Shown one piece after another: positions 50,031-57,976 of a stretch of DNA of 64,000 bases (the stretch's first letter is position 1; each line of letters begins with the position of its first letter). The translations under genes and the position numbers were made by a program. The notes beneath the pieces are model-generated. The model was not told the origin of the DNA. It worked only from the letters and a program-made list of their open reading frames with translations, and searched no databases. The stretch lies in contig NZ_JAHTMW010000014.1 of assembly GCF_026236535.1 (NCBI RefSeq), positions 62,001-126,000 of the forward strand. Direction: 5' to 3'. Source of the stretch: Streptomyces sp. SKN60. Lineage in GTDB: Bacteria; Actinomycetota; Actinomycetes; Streptomycetales; Streptomycetaceae.

Positions 50031-51046
50031 TGAGCACCACCCGTAAGCACAACCTGCTCGACCCGGGCTTCGAACTGACCCTGCGTCCGATGCGCTACCC
50101 GGACTTCTACGAGCGCTACCGCGACGCGATCAAGAACACCTGGACCGTGGAGGAGGTCGACCTCCACTCGGACGTCGCCGACCTCGCCAAGCTGTCCCCG
50201 GGCGAGCAGCACATGATCGGCCGCCTGGTCGCCTTCTTCGCGACCGGCGACTCGATCGTGGCCAACAACCTGGTGCTGACCCTCTACAAGCACATCAACT
50301 CCCCGGAGGCGCGGCTGTATCTGAGCCGTCAGCTCTTCGAGGAGGCCGTGCACGTCCAGTTCTATCTGACGCTGCTCGACACCTATCTGCCCGACCCGGA
50401 CGACCGCGCCGCCGCGTTCGCCGCCGTCGAGAACATCCCCTCCATCCGCGAGAAGGCGCAGTTCTGCTTCAAGTGGATGGACTCCGTCGAGAAGATCGAC
50501 CAGCTGGAGACGGCCGCCGACCGCCGCCGCTTCCTGCTGAACCTGATCTGCTTCGCCGCCTGCATCGAGGGCCTGTTCTTCTACGGCGCCTTCGCGTACG
50601 TCTACTGGTTCCGCTCCCGCGGTCTGCTGCACGGCCTGGCGACCGGCACCAACTGGGTGTTCCGCGACGAGACGATGCACATGAGCTTCGCCTTCGAGGT
50701 CGTGGACACCGTCCGCAAGGAGGAGCCGGAGCTCTTCGACGACGCGCTGCAGCAGCAGGTCACCGAGATGCTGAAGGAGGCCGTCGAGGCGGAGCTCCAG
50801 TTCGGCCGCGACCTGTGCGGCGAGGGTCTGCCGGGCATGAACACCGAGTCGATGCGCGAGTACCTCCAGTGCGTCGCCGACCAGCGCCTCACCCGCCTCG
50901 GCTTCGCCCCGGTGTACGGCTCGGAGAACCCCTTCTCCTTCATGGAGCTCCAGGGCGTCCAGGAGCTCACCAACTTCTTCGAGCGCCGCCCGTCCGCCTA
51001 CCAGGTGGCGGTCGAGGGCTCGGTGGACCTGGACGAGGACTTCTAG
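50030..51046 (+). CDS. nrdB: Class Ia ribonucleotide reductase, small subunit
   Basis: A 338-residue ferritin-like subunit from ATG 50030, coupled to nrdA. Metal ligands are seen in LSRQLFEEAVHVQFYLTLLD (Glu, His) and GTNWVFRDETMHMSFAFEVV (Glu, His); the C-terminal peptide GSVDLDEDF should dock to NrdA. It makes the tyrosyl radical. The gene ends TAG directly before the next ATG (51047). Confidence 0.96.
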   Translation: MSTTRKHNLLDPGFELTLRPMRYPDFYERYRDAIKNTWTVEEVDLHSDVADLAKLSPGEQHMIGRLVAFFATGDSIVANNLVLTLYKHINSPEARLYLSRQLFEEAVHVQFYLTLLDTYLPDPDDRAAAFAAVENIPSIREKAQFCFKWMDSVEKIDQLETAADRRRFLLNLICFAACIEGLFFYGAFAYVYWFRSRGLLHGLATGTNWVFRDETMHMSFAFEVVDTVRKEEPELFDDALQQQVTEMLKEAVEAELQFGRDLCGEGLPGMNTESMREYLQCVADQRLTRLGFAPVYGSENPFSFMELQGVQELTNFFERRPSAYQVAVEGSVDLDEDF

Positions 51047-51457
51047 ATGCGCACCCGGCTCGGCACGCGGCTCGTCGCGTGCTGCGCCGCGCTGCTCACC
51101 GTCGCCGCGGGCCTGGGGATCAGGTCCGCGGCGTCGGGCGTGGTCGCCAAGTACGCGGGCGACGCGCTCTACACGCTGCTTGTCCTGGCCCTGGTGGTGC
51201 TGGTGGCACCCCGGGTGCGGCCGGCCGTGGCGGCCGGGGTCGCCCTCGGGTTCAGCTGCGCCGTGGAGCTGTCGCAGCTGACCGCCGTCCCGGCGGAGCT
51301 CGCCGCGCGCAGCACGCTCGCGCGGCTCGTGCTCGGCACGACGTTCAACGCGCCGGACCTGTTCTGGTACGCGATCGGCGCGGCGGTCGGCTGGGCCGTC
51401 CACCGCGCCGTGCGTGCGCGCAGGGGCGAGGGTCAGACGTTCGGGACGGTCTCGTAG
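51047..51457 (+). CDS. DUF2809-family membrane protein
   Basis: A 136-residue protein whose ATG 51047 directly follows the nrdB TAG, so it is probably cotranscribed. Four helices (LVACCAALLTVAAGLGIRSA; DALYTLLVLALVVLVAPRV; VAAGVALGFSCAVELSQLT; NAPDLFWYAIGAAVGWAVHR) and the motif ELSQLTAVPAELAARSTLAR with FNAPDL place it in the DUF2809 group. Role unknown. Its last 25 bp overlap the 3' end of def. S. coelicolor has nrdS, an AraC-like gene, in the third position; here it is this gene instead. Confidence 0.85.
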   Translation: MRTRLGTRLVACCAALLTVAAGLGIRSAASGVVAKYAGDALYTLLVLALVVLVAPRVRPAVAAGVALGFSCAVELSQLTAVPAELAARSTLARLVLGTTFNAPDLFWYAIGAAVGWAVHRAVRARRGEGQTFGTVS

Positions 51458-52083
51458 CGCGGGGTGCCCTCTTCCATCTGGCGGAGGGCGTCCTTGCGGT
51501 CCCGCTTCGACAGCTTGTCGATGTAGAGGAAGCCGTAGAGGTGGTCCGTCTCGTGCTGGAGGCAGCGGGCGAAGTAGCCGGTGCCGCGGACCTTGATCGG
51601 GTTGCCGTGCATGTCCTGGCCGTTGACCTCGGCGTAGTCCGGGCGGGCCAGCTCGGCGTAGGCGGTGGGGACGGACAGGCAGCCCTCGTTGGAGTCGTCG
51701 AGGTGGCGCTGCTCGGCCGGCAGGTCGACGAGGACCGGGTTGATCACGTGACCGACGTGCCGCTTGCCCTCGTCGTCCATGCAGTCGTAGACGAAGACCT
51801 TGAGGTCGACGCCGATCTGGTTGGCGGCGAGGCCGACGCCCTCGGCGGTGCGCTGGCTGGTGAACATGTCGTCGATGAGCTGCGCCAGCTCGTCGTCGAA
51901 CTCGGTGACGTCCTTGCACTCCCGGTGGAGCACGGGGTTGCCCACGACCGTGATGGGGCGCGAGGTGCCGCGCTCGCGGTGGGCGGTCTCGCGGGCCTCG
52001 GTGTCCTCGGTGTCGACGATGAAGCCGTCCTCGTCCACGGCGTACACGCCCGTCTGCTCCTGCTCAGTGCCCTGCTGCGACAT
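51433..52083 (-). CDS. def: Peptide deformylase
   Basis: A 216-residue enzyme from ATG 52083. The three deformylase motifs are intact: GVGLAANQIGVDLKVFVYD, EGCLSVPTAYAELARPDYAE and CLQHETDHLYGFLYIDKLSK, with Cys and two His as metal ligands. The N-terminal 40 residues (MSQQGTEQEQTGVYAVDEDG) are an extension not needed for catalysis. It removes formyl groups from new proteins. Streptomyces usually have several def genes; overlap with the DUF2809 gene is tail-to-tail. Confidence 0.95.
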   Translation of the reverse strand: MSQQGTEQEQTGVYAVDEDGFIVDTEDTEARETAHRERGTSRPITVVGNPVLHRECKDVTEFDDELAQLIDDMFTSQRTAEGVGLAANQIGVDLKVFVYDCMDDEGKRHVGHVINPVLVDLPAEQRHLDDSNEGCLSVPTAYAELARPDYAEVNGQDMHGNPIKVRGTGYFARCLQHETDHLYGFLYIDKLSKRDRKDALRQMEEGTPRYETVPNV

Positions 52084-52155
52084 GTCCGCCGTACGCCTTC
52101 TTCCTGAGATCCGAGGGATCCGTCGTAGATATGGGGTACAGCCTACGGGCAGCGG

Positions 52156-53136
52156 TCAGCAGACTTCCTCCAGATCACGCCATTCCCGGCTGTCCGGGCT
52201 GTCCGCCACCCAGCCGTCGAGCAGCCCGCGGACCAGGCCCGCCGGGGCCGCGATGCCGCACTCGCGCTCCGGCACCCACAGCTCGCCGGGCGAGCGGTGG
52301 CCCAGCGGACCGGGGTGGCCGGGCTCGCTGTGGTCGTGCGGGTCCAGGTGCTCGCCCTCGCCCTCGGCGCTCGGCATCGTCGACTCGGAGCAGGCGCGGC
52401 AGAGCAGCCGGACGGAGGACGACCAGTCCTCGGCGGCGAAGCCCGCGTCGGCGGCCAGCTGCTCCAGGGCGTCCCGGTCGGCCTCGGTGGCCGCCTCCAG
52501 GAGAACCACCCAGGTGGGGACCGGGGAGGGCGCCCACAGCTCGATCTCGTCGAAGACCGGGTAGGAGGGTCCGGCGCTGGTGGTGCGCTCGCCGTTGGGC
52601 ACGCCGTCGTGCAGCACGACCTCGCCCCAGCGGCGGCCGGAGGACGGCAGCGGGATGGACAGCACCTCAATCCGGGCCGGGTCGAGCCGGCGGCCCCACA
52701 CGACCTCGGCCTCGCCCTCCGGGGAGAGCCGCACGGCCGCGCTGCCCAGCTCCATGCCGGCCGGCTCGCCGGTGCCGGAGGCGGCTCCCGGGACCCGCAG
52801 TCCGTAGGCCTGCCAGGCGCGGCGGGCCAGCGGCCAGTCCTGCAGGGCGGTGGCGGCGATGCCCACGTTCCACCAGTCGGGGGCGCCGGTCTCCTTGTCG
52901 AGCAGGGCGACGGCGCGCAGGCCGGCGGCCCGGGCCTGCTCCCAGTCGTGCCGGAACTTGTGCAGGAGGGCCAGGTTGAACCAGGACTCGGAGAGCCAGG
53001 GCTCCAGGTCCGCCGCGCGGGTGAGAAGCGCGCCCGCGTCCTCGTACCGTCCGTCGCCGATCAGCGTGAACGCGCGGTCGGTGGCCTGCCGCCACGAGGC
53101 GGAGGGCCGATGCCGTACCTTCCCGAAGATCCTCAC
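52156..53136 (-). CDS. Tetratricopeptide-repeat protein
   Basis: A 326-residue protein; GTG 53136 (VRIFGKVRHRPSASWRQATD) is the most natural start, since longer options at 53175 and 53205 add basic noise. Residues 15-125 form three TPR-like hairpins (ALLTRAADLEPWLSESWFNL; QARAAGLRAVALLDKETGAP). The second half is a beta-rich region with LSIPLPSSGRRWGEVVLHDG and ends DSREWRDLEEVC. It may bind proteins; no enzyme motif. Conserved among Streptomyces next to def as far as I recall. Confidence 0.82.
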   Translation of the reverse strand: MRIFGKVRHRPSASWRQATDRAFTLIGDGRYEDAGALLTRAADLEPWLSESWFNLALLHKFRHDWEQARAAGLRAVALLDKETGAPDWWNVGIAATALQDWPLARRAWQAYGLRVPGAASGTGEPAGMELGSAAVRLSPEGEAEVVWGRRLDPARIEVLSIPLPSSGRRWGEVVLHDGVPNGERTTSAGPSYPVFDEIELWAPSPVPTWVVLLEAATEADRDALEQLAADAGFAAEDWSSSVRLLCRACSESTMPSAEGEGEHLDPHDHSEPGHPGPLGHRSPGELWVPERECGIAAPAGLVRGLLDGWVADSPDSREWRDLEEVC

Positions 53137-53215
53137 GATTCCCGCCTGCCGGTCGCTACACCCTCTTGTTCGCATCCAACCATGCCCGGTCGGACGCGCG
53201 CTCATTACCCATGGG

Positions 53216-54508
53216 TTACCCCGGAGGAGCTGGGGTGACGCCGCCTCGCGCGAGAACCCGGGCGAGGGACTCGACGACGTCGGGGTGGTAGTCGCGGGCG
53301 GTGCCGAGCCGGAGCCGTTCCAGGGCCCCGAGGGCGCCGCCCGCGCGGTCGCCGGCCAGGTCGTCGTAGGCGTTCACGGTCCGTACGATCCGGGCGGGCA
53401 GGGGCTGCTCGCGGTACGGGTCGGCCTGCTGCTCGACGATCCGGGCGACGGCCTCGTGGACCCCGGTCCGGCGCACCACGGCGGCGCCGAGCAGGGCGAT
53501 CCGGCGCTGCTCCGCGGCGGGCAGCGGGGCGGTGGCGCCGCCGTCGACCGGGTCGACCAGGGACAGCTGTCCGATGTCGTGCATGAGCGCCGCGTATTCG
53601 AGGTCGGTCAGCGCGGGCCCGGAAAGGCCGAGCTCCCGGCCGACCGCCCGGCTGAGCGCGGCGACCCGGCGGGCGTGCCCGGGCGGGGTGCAGCCGGCGA
53701 TCTCGGTGGCGCGGGCGAGGGAGGCGATGGTCTGCCGGTTGGTGGTGCGCACGGCGGCCCAGCGGCGCAGCGAGACCTGGGTGAGCAGCAGCGGTACGGC
53801 GAAGACGGGCAGCGCCCACAGGCCCGCGACGGCCACCCCGAGGGCCATCACGGCGCCGGTGGCGCACACGGCGGAGCCGATGCCGAGCAGGGCGCGCAGC
53901 TCGTCGCGGAGCAGCGGCCCGTAGGGGTGGTGCTGGCGGGCGCGGCGCAGCAGGGCGGCGACGACGGCGCCGCAGAGGGCGGTGAGGAGGAGCAGGAGCA
54001 GCAGGAAGAGGGCGTACCGCGGGCCCTCGCCGATCCGGGCGGTGAGGGTGCCCGCGTTGTAGAGGGGCTGGAAGCAGAGCGCGGCGAAGCCGACGGTGAG
54101 GACCCGGAGCGCGAGCTGGTCGCGGTCCGGGCCGTGGCCGCGGGCGATGTGCGGGACGCTGCCGACGAGGCCGGCGGCGACGACCACGGCGACGGTCTGG
54201 AGCACGCCGTGGGTGGTGGGCCGGCCGGCGCTCTCGCCGAGCAGCGCGTACGCGAGGGCGCCGGCGGCGGCCAGCGGCGCGGGCTCCCTCCCCCATAGCT
54301 CTTCGAGCATGGGAGGTACCCCCACGCGCCGGGCGCCCCGGCCGGTGAGCTCGCCGAGCGCGACGAGGACACCGAAGGCGAGGGCGTGACCGGGCTCGTC
54401 GAGTCCCTGCCAGAGGGTCCCGGCGAGGCCGCCGAGGGCGAGCAGCAGCGCGGCGCCGTGGACGAGCCCGATGGTGAGGCGCCCGCCGCTCAGGCGTCCG
54501 CCGCTCAC
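53216..54508 (-). CDS. HD-domain membrane protein without GYP motif
   Basis: A 430-residue protein from GTG 54508, overlapping the previous stop as GTGA (54505-54508). Five or more membrane helices (LLLALGGLAGTLWQGLDEPG through LPVFAVPLLLTQVSL) precede an HD domain: AALMHDIGQLSLVDP holds the HD pair and EQRRIALLGAAVVRR follows. The GYP signature is missing, so it may be a catalytically altered phosphodiesterase partner of the HD-GYP protein encoded upstream. A mini-palindrome inserts VGVPPMLEELWGR near residue 65. Confidence 0.85.
   Translation of the reverse strand: MSGGRLSGGRLTIGLVHGAALLLALGGLAGTLWQGLDEPGHALAFGVLVALGELTGRGARRVGVPPMLEELWGREPAPLAAAGALAYALLGESAGRPTTHGVLQTVAVVVAAGLVGSVPHIARGHGPDRDQLALRVLTVGFAALCFQPLYNAGTLTARIGEGPRYALFLLLLLLLTALCGAVVAALLRRARQHHPYGPLLRDELRALLGIGSAVCATGAVMALGVAVAGLWALPVFAVPLLLTQVSLRRWAAVRTTNRQTIASLARATEIAGCTPPGHARRVAALSRAVGRELGLSGPALTDLEYAALMHDIGQLSLVDPVDGGATAPLPAAEQRRIALLGAAVVRRTGVHEAVARIVEQQADPYREQPLPARIVRTVNAYDDLAGDRAGGALGALERLRLGTARDYHPDVVESLARVLARGGVTPAPPG
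54288..54324. repeat. Miniature palindromic element inside the HD-domain gene
   Basis: On the minus strand the element reads TGGGGGTACCTCCCATGC then TCGAAGAGC then TATGGGGGAG. It can fold on itself through CTCCCCCAT/ATGGGAG and adds VGVPPMLEELWGR in frame. I recall the same peptide in other Streptomyces proteins, suggesting a dispersed family. Confidence 0.72.
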
Positions 54509-55911
54509 GCGGGCTCCTGGAGCGCGGCTTCGGGAGCGGGCTCGGCCGGTCCGGGGGCCGTTTCGGGACCGCGTGGGGTGGGGACGGCCGGCTCGTCGGC
54601 GGTGACCTCGGTCTGCCAGCCGTGCCGGTGCAGGGCGCGGGCCAGGGCCTCGACCATCCGCGGGTCGAACTGGGTGCCGGCGCACCGCTCCAGCTCGGCG
54701 AGCGCGGTCCCGACCGGCCGGGCGCGGCTGTAGCAGCGGGTGGAGGTCATGGCGTCGAAGGCGTCGGCGACGGCGACCACCCGCGCGTACTCGGGGATCT
54801 CGTGGCCCTTGAGGCCGTACGGGTAGCCGGAGCCGTCCATGCGTTCGTGGTGGTGCAGGATCGCGGTGCGGGCCTCGCCGAGGAAGCCGATGCCGCGCAC
54901 CATCTCGTGCCCGTACTCGGGGTGCAGTTCGATGATCCGGCGTTCCTCGGGGGTGAGCGGGCCGTCCTTGCGGAGCACCCGGGTGGGCACGCCGAGCTTG
55001 CCGATGTCGTGCAGGATGCCGGCGAACCGCACGACCTCCAGGCGGGGCTCGTCCATGCCGAGTTCGTGGGCGATCAGGACGGACGCGCGACCGACGCGTT
55101 CGCTGTGGCCGCGGGTGTAGCGGTCCTTGATGTCGACGGCGTGGACGAGGGCGCGGATGGTCGCCTGGTGGGCGGCGCGTTCGCGGTGGTACTGGGCGAA
55201 GCCCCAGCTGGACAGGTACATGGGCAGCAGCGCGAACAGGGCGGCCACCGGCCCGTATCCGCTGCGCCACAGCACCGCCATCATCAGTCCGGCGAGCCCG
55301 TGGACGGCGTGCGGGGCGAGGGCCCGGCCGAGCAGTCCGTGCCAGGCGGTGCGCGGCGGCTGCTGTTCGGCGGTGGCGCGGATGCCGCCGTCGAGGGCGG
55401 TGAGGACCAGGCAGAAGGTGAGGGCGGTCGCCCCGGCCGGAAGCAGCACGTAGGGGAAGTCGGGGGTCTGCGGGCCGAGCCCGAGGGACTCGTCGCAGCG
55501 CAGGGTGCGTCCGACGGCGGCCGCGGCCCCGACGGCGAGGGCGAGTTGGGCGGCCCGCCAGGCCCGGCGGAGGGCGGCGGGCGGCTGGTCGACCCGGGTG
55601 AGCACGGCGCCGGGCAGGGCGGTCAGCGCGGCGGCGGAGGGCGGAAGGAGCAGCGCGGCGGCGATGAGGACGGGATAGAAGGAGACGGGGCCCAGGGGCG
55701 CGGCTCCGCCGTCGTGGCCCGCCCGGCCGCCGAGGGCGCCGCCGGTGAGCCGGCAGCGGGCGGGCAGTTCGCACAGCGGGTAGAGCGCGGCGAGCAGCAG
55801 CACGGTCGGCCAGGGGGTGCCGGCGGCGGGGCGTAACGCGGGCAGGGTGACCGCGGCGGCGGCCAGCAGGGCGCAGCCGATGAACACACGTGCCGTTCGC
55901 GGGACCACCAT
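54505..55911 (-). CDS. HD-GYP-domain membrane protein
   Basis: A 468-residue protein; ATG 55911 (MVVPRTARVFIGCALLAAAA) is taken, with alternatives at GTG 55923 and ATG 55986. Several membrane helices in residues 1-255, then the HD-GYP domain: TRGHSERVGRASVLIAHELG, FAGILHDIGKLGVP and HHERMDGSGYPYGLKGHEIP carry the HD pair and an intact GYP. HD-GYP proteins often hydrolyse cyclic di-GMP or related dinucleotides. A Pro/Ala/Glu-rich tail ends the protein. Coupled to the HD gene downstream. Confidence 0.88.
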   Translation of the reverse strand: MVVPRTARVFIGCALLAAAAVTLPALRPAAGTPWPTVLLLAALYPLCELPARCRLTGGALGGRAGHDGGAAPLGPVSFYPVLIAAALLLPPSAAALTALPGAVLTRVDQPPAALRRAWRAAQLALAVGAAAAVGRTLRCDESLGLGPQTPDFPYVLLPAGATALTFCLVLTALDGGIRATAEQQPPRTAWHGLLGRALAPHAVHGLAGLMMAVLWRSGYGPVAALFALLPMYLSSWGFAQYHRERAAHQATIRALVHAVDIKDRYTRGHSERVGRASVLIAHELGMDEPRLEVVRFAGILHDIGKLGVPTRVLRKDGPLTPEERRIIELHPEYGHEMVRGIGFLGEARTAILHHHERMDGSGYPYGLKGHEIPEYARVVAVADAFDAMTSTRCYSRARPVGTALAELERCAGTQFDPRMVEALARALHRHGWQTEVTADEPAVPTPRGPETAPGPAEPAPEAALQEPA

Positions 55912-56006
55912 CACGCCGGTCACGCTAGCGAGTTGGGGTCCCCGGGGCGGCCGGGCACGGGCGATTCGCACCATCGGGTGATACAAGCCGATGGGCCGAT
56001 AGACAG

Positions 56007-56043
56007 ACCGGGAGCCGGGCGAGGTGCTCGCCCGGCTCCCGGT
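56007..56043. terminator. Terminator between rsrA and the HD-GYP gene
   Basis: ACCGGGAGCCGGGCGAG (56007-56023) pairs perfectly with CTCGCCCGGCTCCCGGT (56027-56043) around GTG: a 17-bp stem just after the rsrA stop on the minus strand. Confidence 0.9.
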
Positions 56044-56064
56044 ACGCGTCCTGCGTCCTGCGGT

Positions 56065-56382
56065 CTACTGCTCCTGCGGGGTGGCGGGAGCGGCGGTGGT
56101 GGTGGCGTCCTGCTCGGGGAGCAGATGGCCCTCGCGGATCAGCTCGATCCGGCCCATCACCTTGGCGCGCAGATCGATCGGCACGTCATCGCTGCCGCAG
56201 CAGCGCTTGACCAGCTTCTTCACGGCCTGCTCGAGCCCGTACTTCTCCAGGCACGGGGAGCACTCCTCGAAGTGCACCTCGAACTTGGTGCAGTCGTTGT
56301 CCGGCATCTCGCGGTCGAGAAACTCGTAGAGATGGTCCAGGATCTCCGAGCAGTCCGTCTCGTGCGGATCTCCGCAGCTCAT
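56065..56382 (-). CDS. rsrA: Zinc-binding redox-sensitive anti-sigma factor
   Basis: A 105-residue ZAS protein from ATG 56382, overlapping sigR as ATGA. The zinc/redox residues C11, H37, C41 and C44 (KFEVHFEECSPC) occupy exactly the positions known in S. coelicolor RsrA. Extra cysteines at 3, 31 and in KRCCGSDD match too. Thiol oxidation forms a disulfide, releases zinc and frees SigR. A strong terminator follows. Confidence 0.96.
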   Translation of the reverse strand: MSCGDPHETDCSEILDHLYEFLDREMPDNDCTKFEVHFEECSPCLEKYGLEQAVKKLVKRCCGSDDVPIDLRAKVMGRIELIREGHLLPEQDATTTAAPATPQEQ

Positions 56383-57035
56383 GAGCCCGAGCCTTTCAGA
56401 TCGTGCGACGACTCACCGGCGCCCGCGGGTACCAGCCCGCGGTCGCGAGCGTAGTCCTCGAGCATGCCGCGCAGCTGGCGGCGGCCCCGGTGCAGTCGGG
56501 ACATCACCGTACCGATGGGTGTACCCATGATGTCCGCGATCTCCTTGTACGCAAAGCCCTCTACATCCGCGAGATAGACGGCGATGCGGAACTCCTCGGG
56601 GATCGCCTGCAGCGCTTCCTTCACGTCGGAGTCCGGCAGGTGGTCGAGGGCCTGCGACTCGGCCGAACGCAGTCCGGTCGACATGTGCGACTCGGCGCGG
56701 GCGAGCTGCCAGTCCTCGATCTCCTCGGCAGCCGAGCGCTGGGGCTCACGCTGCTTCTTGCGGTACGAGTTGATGAACGTGTTGGTGAGGATGCGGTACA
56801 GCCACGCCTTGAGGTTCGTGCCCTCGCGGAACTGGTGGAAGGAGCCGTACGCCTTCGCGTAGGTCTCCTGCACCAGGTCCTCGGCGTCGGCCGGGTTGCG
56901 CGTCATGCGCAGCGCGGCCGAGTACATCTGGTCGAGGTAGCCGAGGGCGTCCCGCTCGAAGCGCGCGTTGCGCTCCGCGGTCGTCTCCTCGGGGCCGTCG
57001 TCGGTCCCTGTGTCGGTCCCAGTGACCGGACCCAC
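56379..57035 (-). CDS. sigR: ECF sigma factor SigR (thiol-oxidative stress), with a longer form from 57200
   Basis: A 218-residue ECF sigma factor from GTG 57035 (VGPVTGTDTGTDDGPEETTA), preceded by GGAG. Region 2: DALGYLDQMYSAALRMTRNP and FREGTNLKAWLYRILTNTFI; region 4: LADVEGFAYKEIADIMGTPI with GTVMSRLHRGRRQLRG. A second start, ATG 57200 (MGSAICRERPQHTELDW), adds exactly 55 residues in frame, the known size of the unstable SigR-prime extension that limits the response. Controls thioredoxin and other thiol genes. Coupled to rsrA. Confidence 0.96.
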   Translation of the reverse strand: MGPVTGTDTGTDDGPEETTAERNARFERDALGYLDQMYSAALRMTRNPADAEDLVQETYAKAYGSFHQFREGTNLKAWLYRILTNTFINSYRKKQREPQRSAAEEIEDWQLARAESHMSTGLRSAESQALDHLPDSDVKEALQAIPEEFRIAVYLADVEGFAYKEIADIMGTPIGTVMSRLHRGRRQLRGMLEDYARDRGLVPAGAGESSHDLKGSGS

Positions 57036-57245
57036 CTCCTCCAGCGCTGCGGCGAACCCGAACGCGGACCCGCTCGCTTCGGAGGATAGACGAGGAACCG
57101 CTCCGCCCGCCGCCCGAACAGGGGCGACCCGCGCCGCGGGCAGCACGGTCCAGTCGAGCTCCGTGTGCTGCGGTCGCTCACGGCAGATGGCAGAACCCAT
57201 GCGACGGACTCCCTCTTCCTTTGCTCCAAGCACCGATGTCCGTCA

Positions 57246-57273
57246 CAACAGCACCGCCCCGCCCGGCATTCCC
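57246..57273 (-). promoter_or_regulatory. SigR-dependent promoter of sigR
   Basis: On the minus strand GGGAAT (57268-57273) and GTTG (57246-57249) are separated by exactly 18 bp, the SigR consensus. It lies 46 bp upstream of ATG 57200, so its transcript encodes the longer SigR-prime form: positive autoregulation. Confidence 0.88.
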
Positions 57274-57289
57274 GGCCCCCGGCGGGCGG

Positions 57290-57934
57290 TCAGCGGAGTG
57301 ACGCGAGCCACTCGGTGACGGCGCCCACCACGGTGTCCAGGGCCTCGTCCTGGGTGATCGGGGCGCGCTTGGGCACGGCGAGGCCGTGGTCGGCGTACGG
57401 CACCTCGGCGAGGGTGTGCGGGCCGGCCGGGAACTCCGCCGGTTTCCCGAAGGGGTCGTTGCCGCCCTGCACGACGAGGGTCGGCACACCGGCGCCCAGG
57501 AGTTCGTCAGCTCGGGAGCGTTCCGGCTTGCCCGGCGGGTGCAGCGGGAAGCTCAGGGCGAGGACGGCGGCGGCGCCGAGTTCGCCGGCGGTGCGGCAGG
57601 CGACCCGGGCGCCGGCGCTGCGGCCGCCGGCGATCACCGGCAGACCGGGTGCGGCGAGCGCGGGCCACAGTCCGCGCCAGCCGGTGTCGAGGGTCTTGGG
57701 CGCGGGGGCGACCTTCTTGCCGGCGACCCGCCAGGGCTGCTCGACCAGGGCGACGCTCACGCCCTCGGCGGGCAGCGCGGCGGCCAGGGCGACCAGGTCG
57801 CGGGCCTCGATGCCGCCGCCGGCGCCGTGGCTCACCGCGAGCACGGTCCACGGCTTGCGCGCCGGGTGCCAGGTGATCCGGGCGTCCCCGGCGTCGGTGG
57901 GAACGGTCTCGCTCTTCGTCACGTCCTTGGTCAC
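57290..57934 (-). CDS. Alpha/beta-hydrolase (KAT3/TEX30-like)
   Basis: A 214-residue hydrolase from ATG 57934 (MTKDVTKSETVPTDAGDARI). Elements: VLAVSHGAGGGIEARDL (oxyanion loop), VIAGGRSAGARVACRTAG with nucleophile Ser in GRSAG, VVQGGNDPFGKPAEF (Asp) and YADHGLAVPK (His). It matches the small alpha/beta-hydrolase group related to TEX30 and dienelactone hydrolase. Substrate unknown. Its 3' end is near the sigR promoter. Confidence 0.88.
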   Translation of the reverse strand: MTKDVTKSETVPTDAGDARITWHPARKPWTVLAVSHGAGGGIEARDLVALAAALPAEGVSVALVEQPWRVAGKKVAPAPKTLDTGWRGLWPALAAPGLPVIAGGRSAGARVACRTAGELGAAAVLALSFPLHPPGKPERSRADELLGAGVPTLVVQGGNDPFGKPAEFPAGPHTLAEVPYADHGLAVPKRAPITQDEALDTVVGAVTEWLASLR

Positions 57935-57976
57935 CTCCCCATCCTGCCGCGCAGAGGCCGGGGAACGGCGGAGGCG

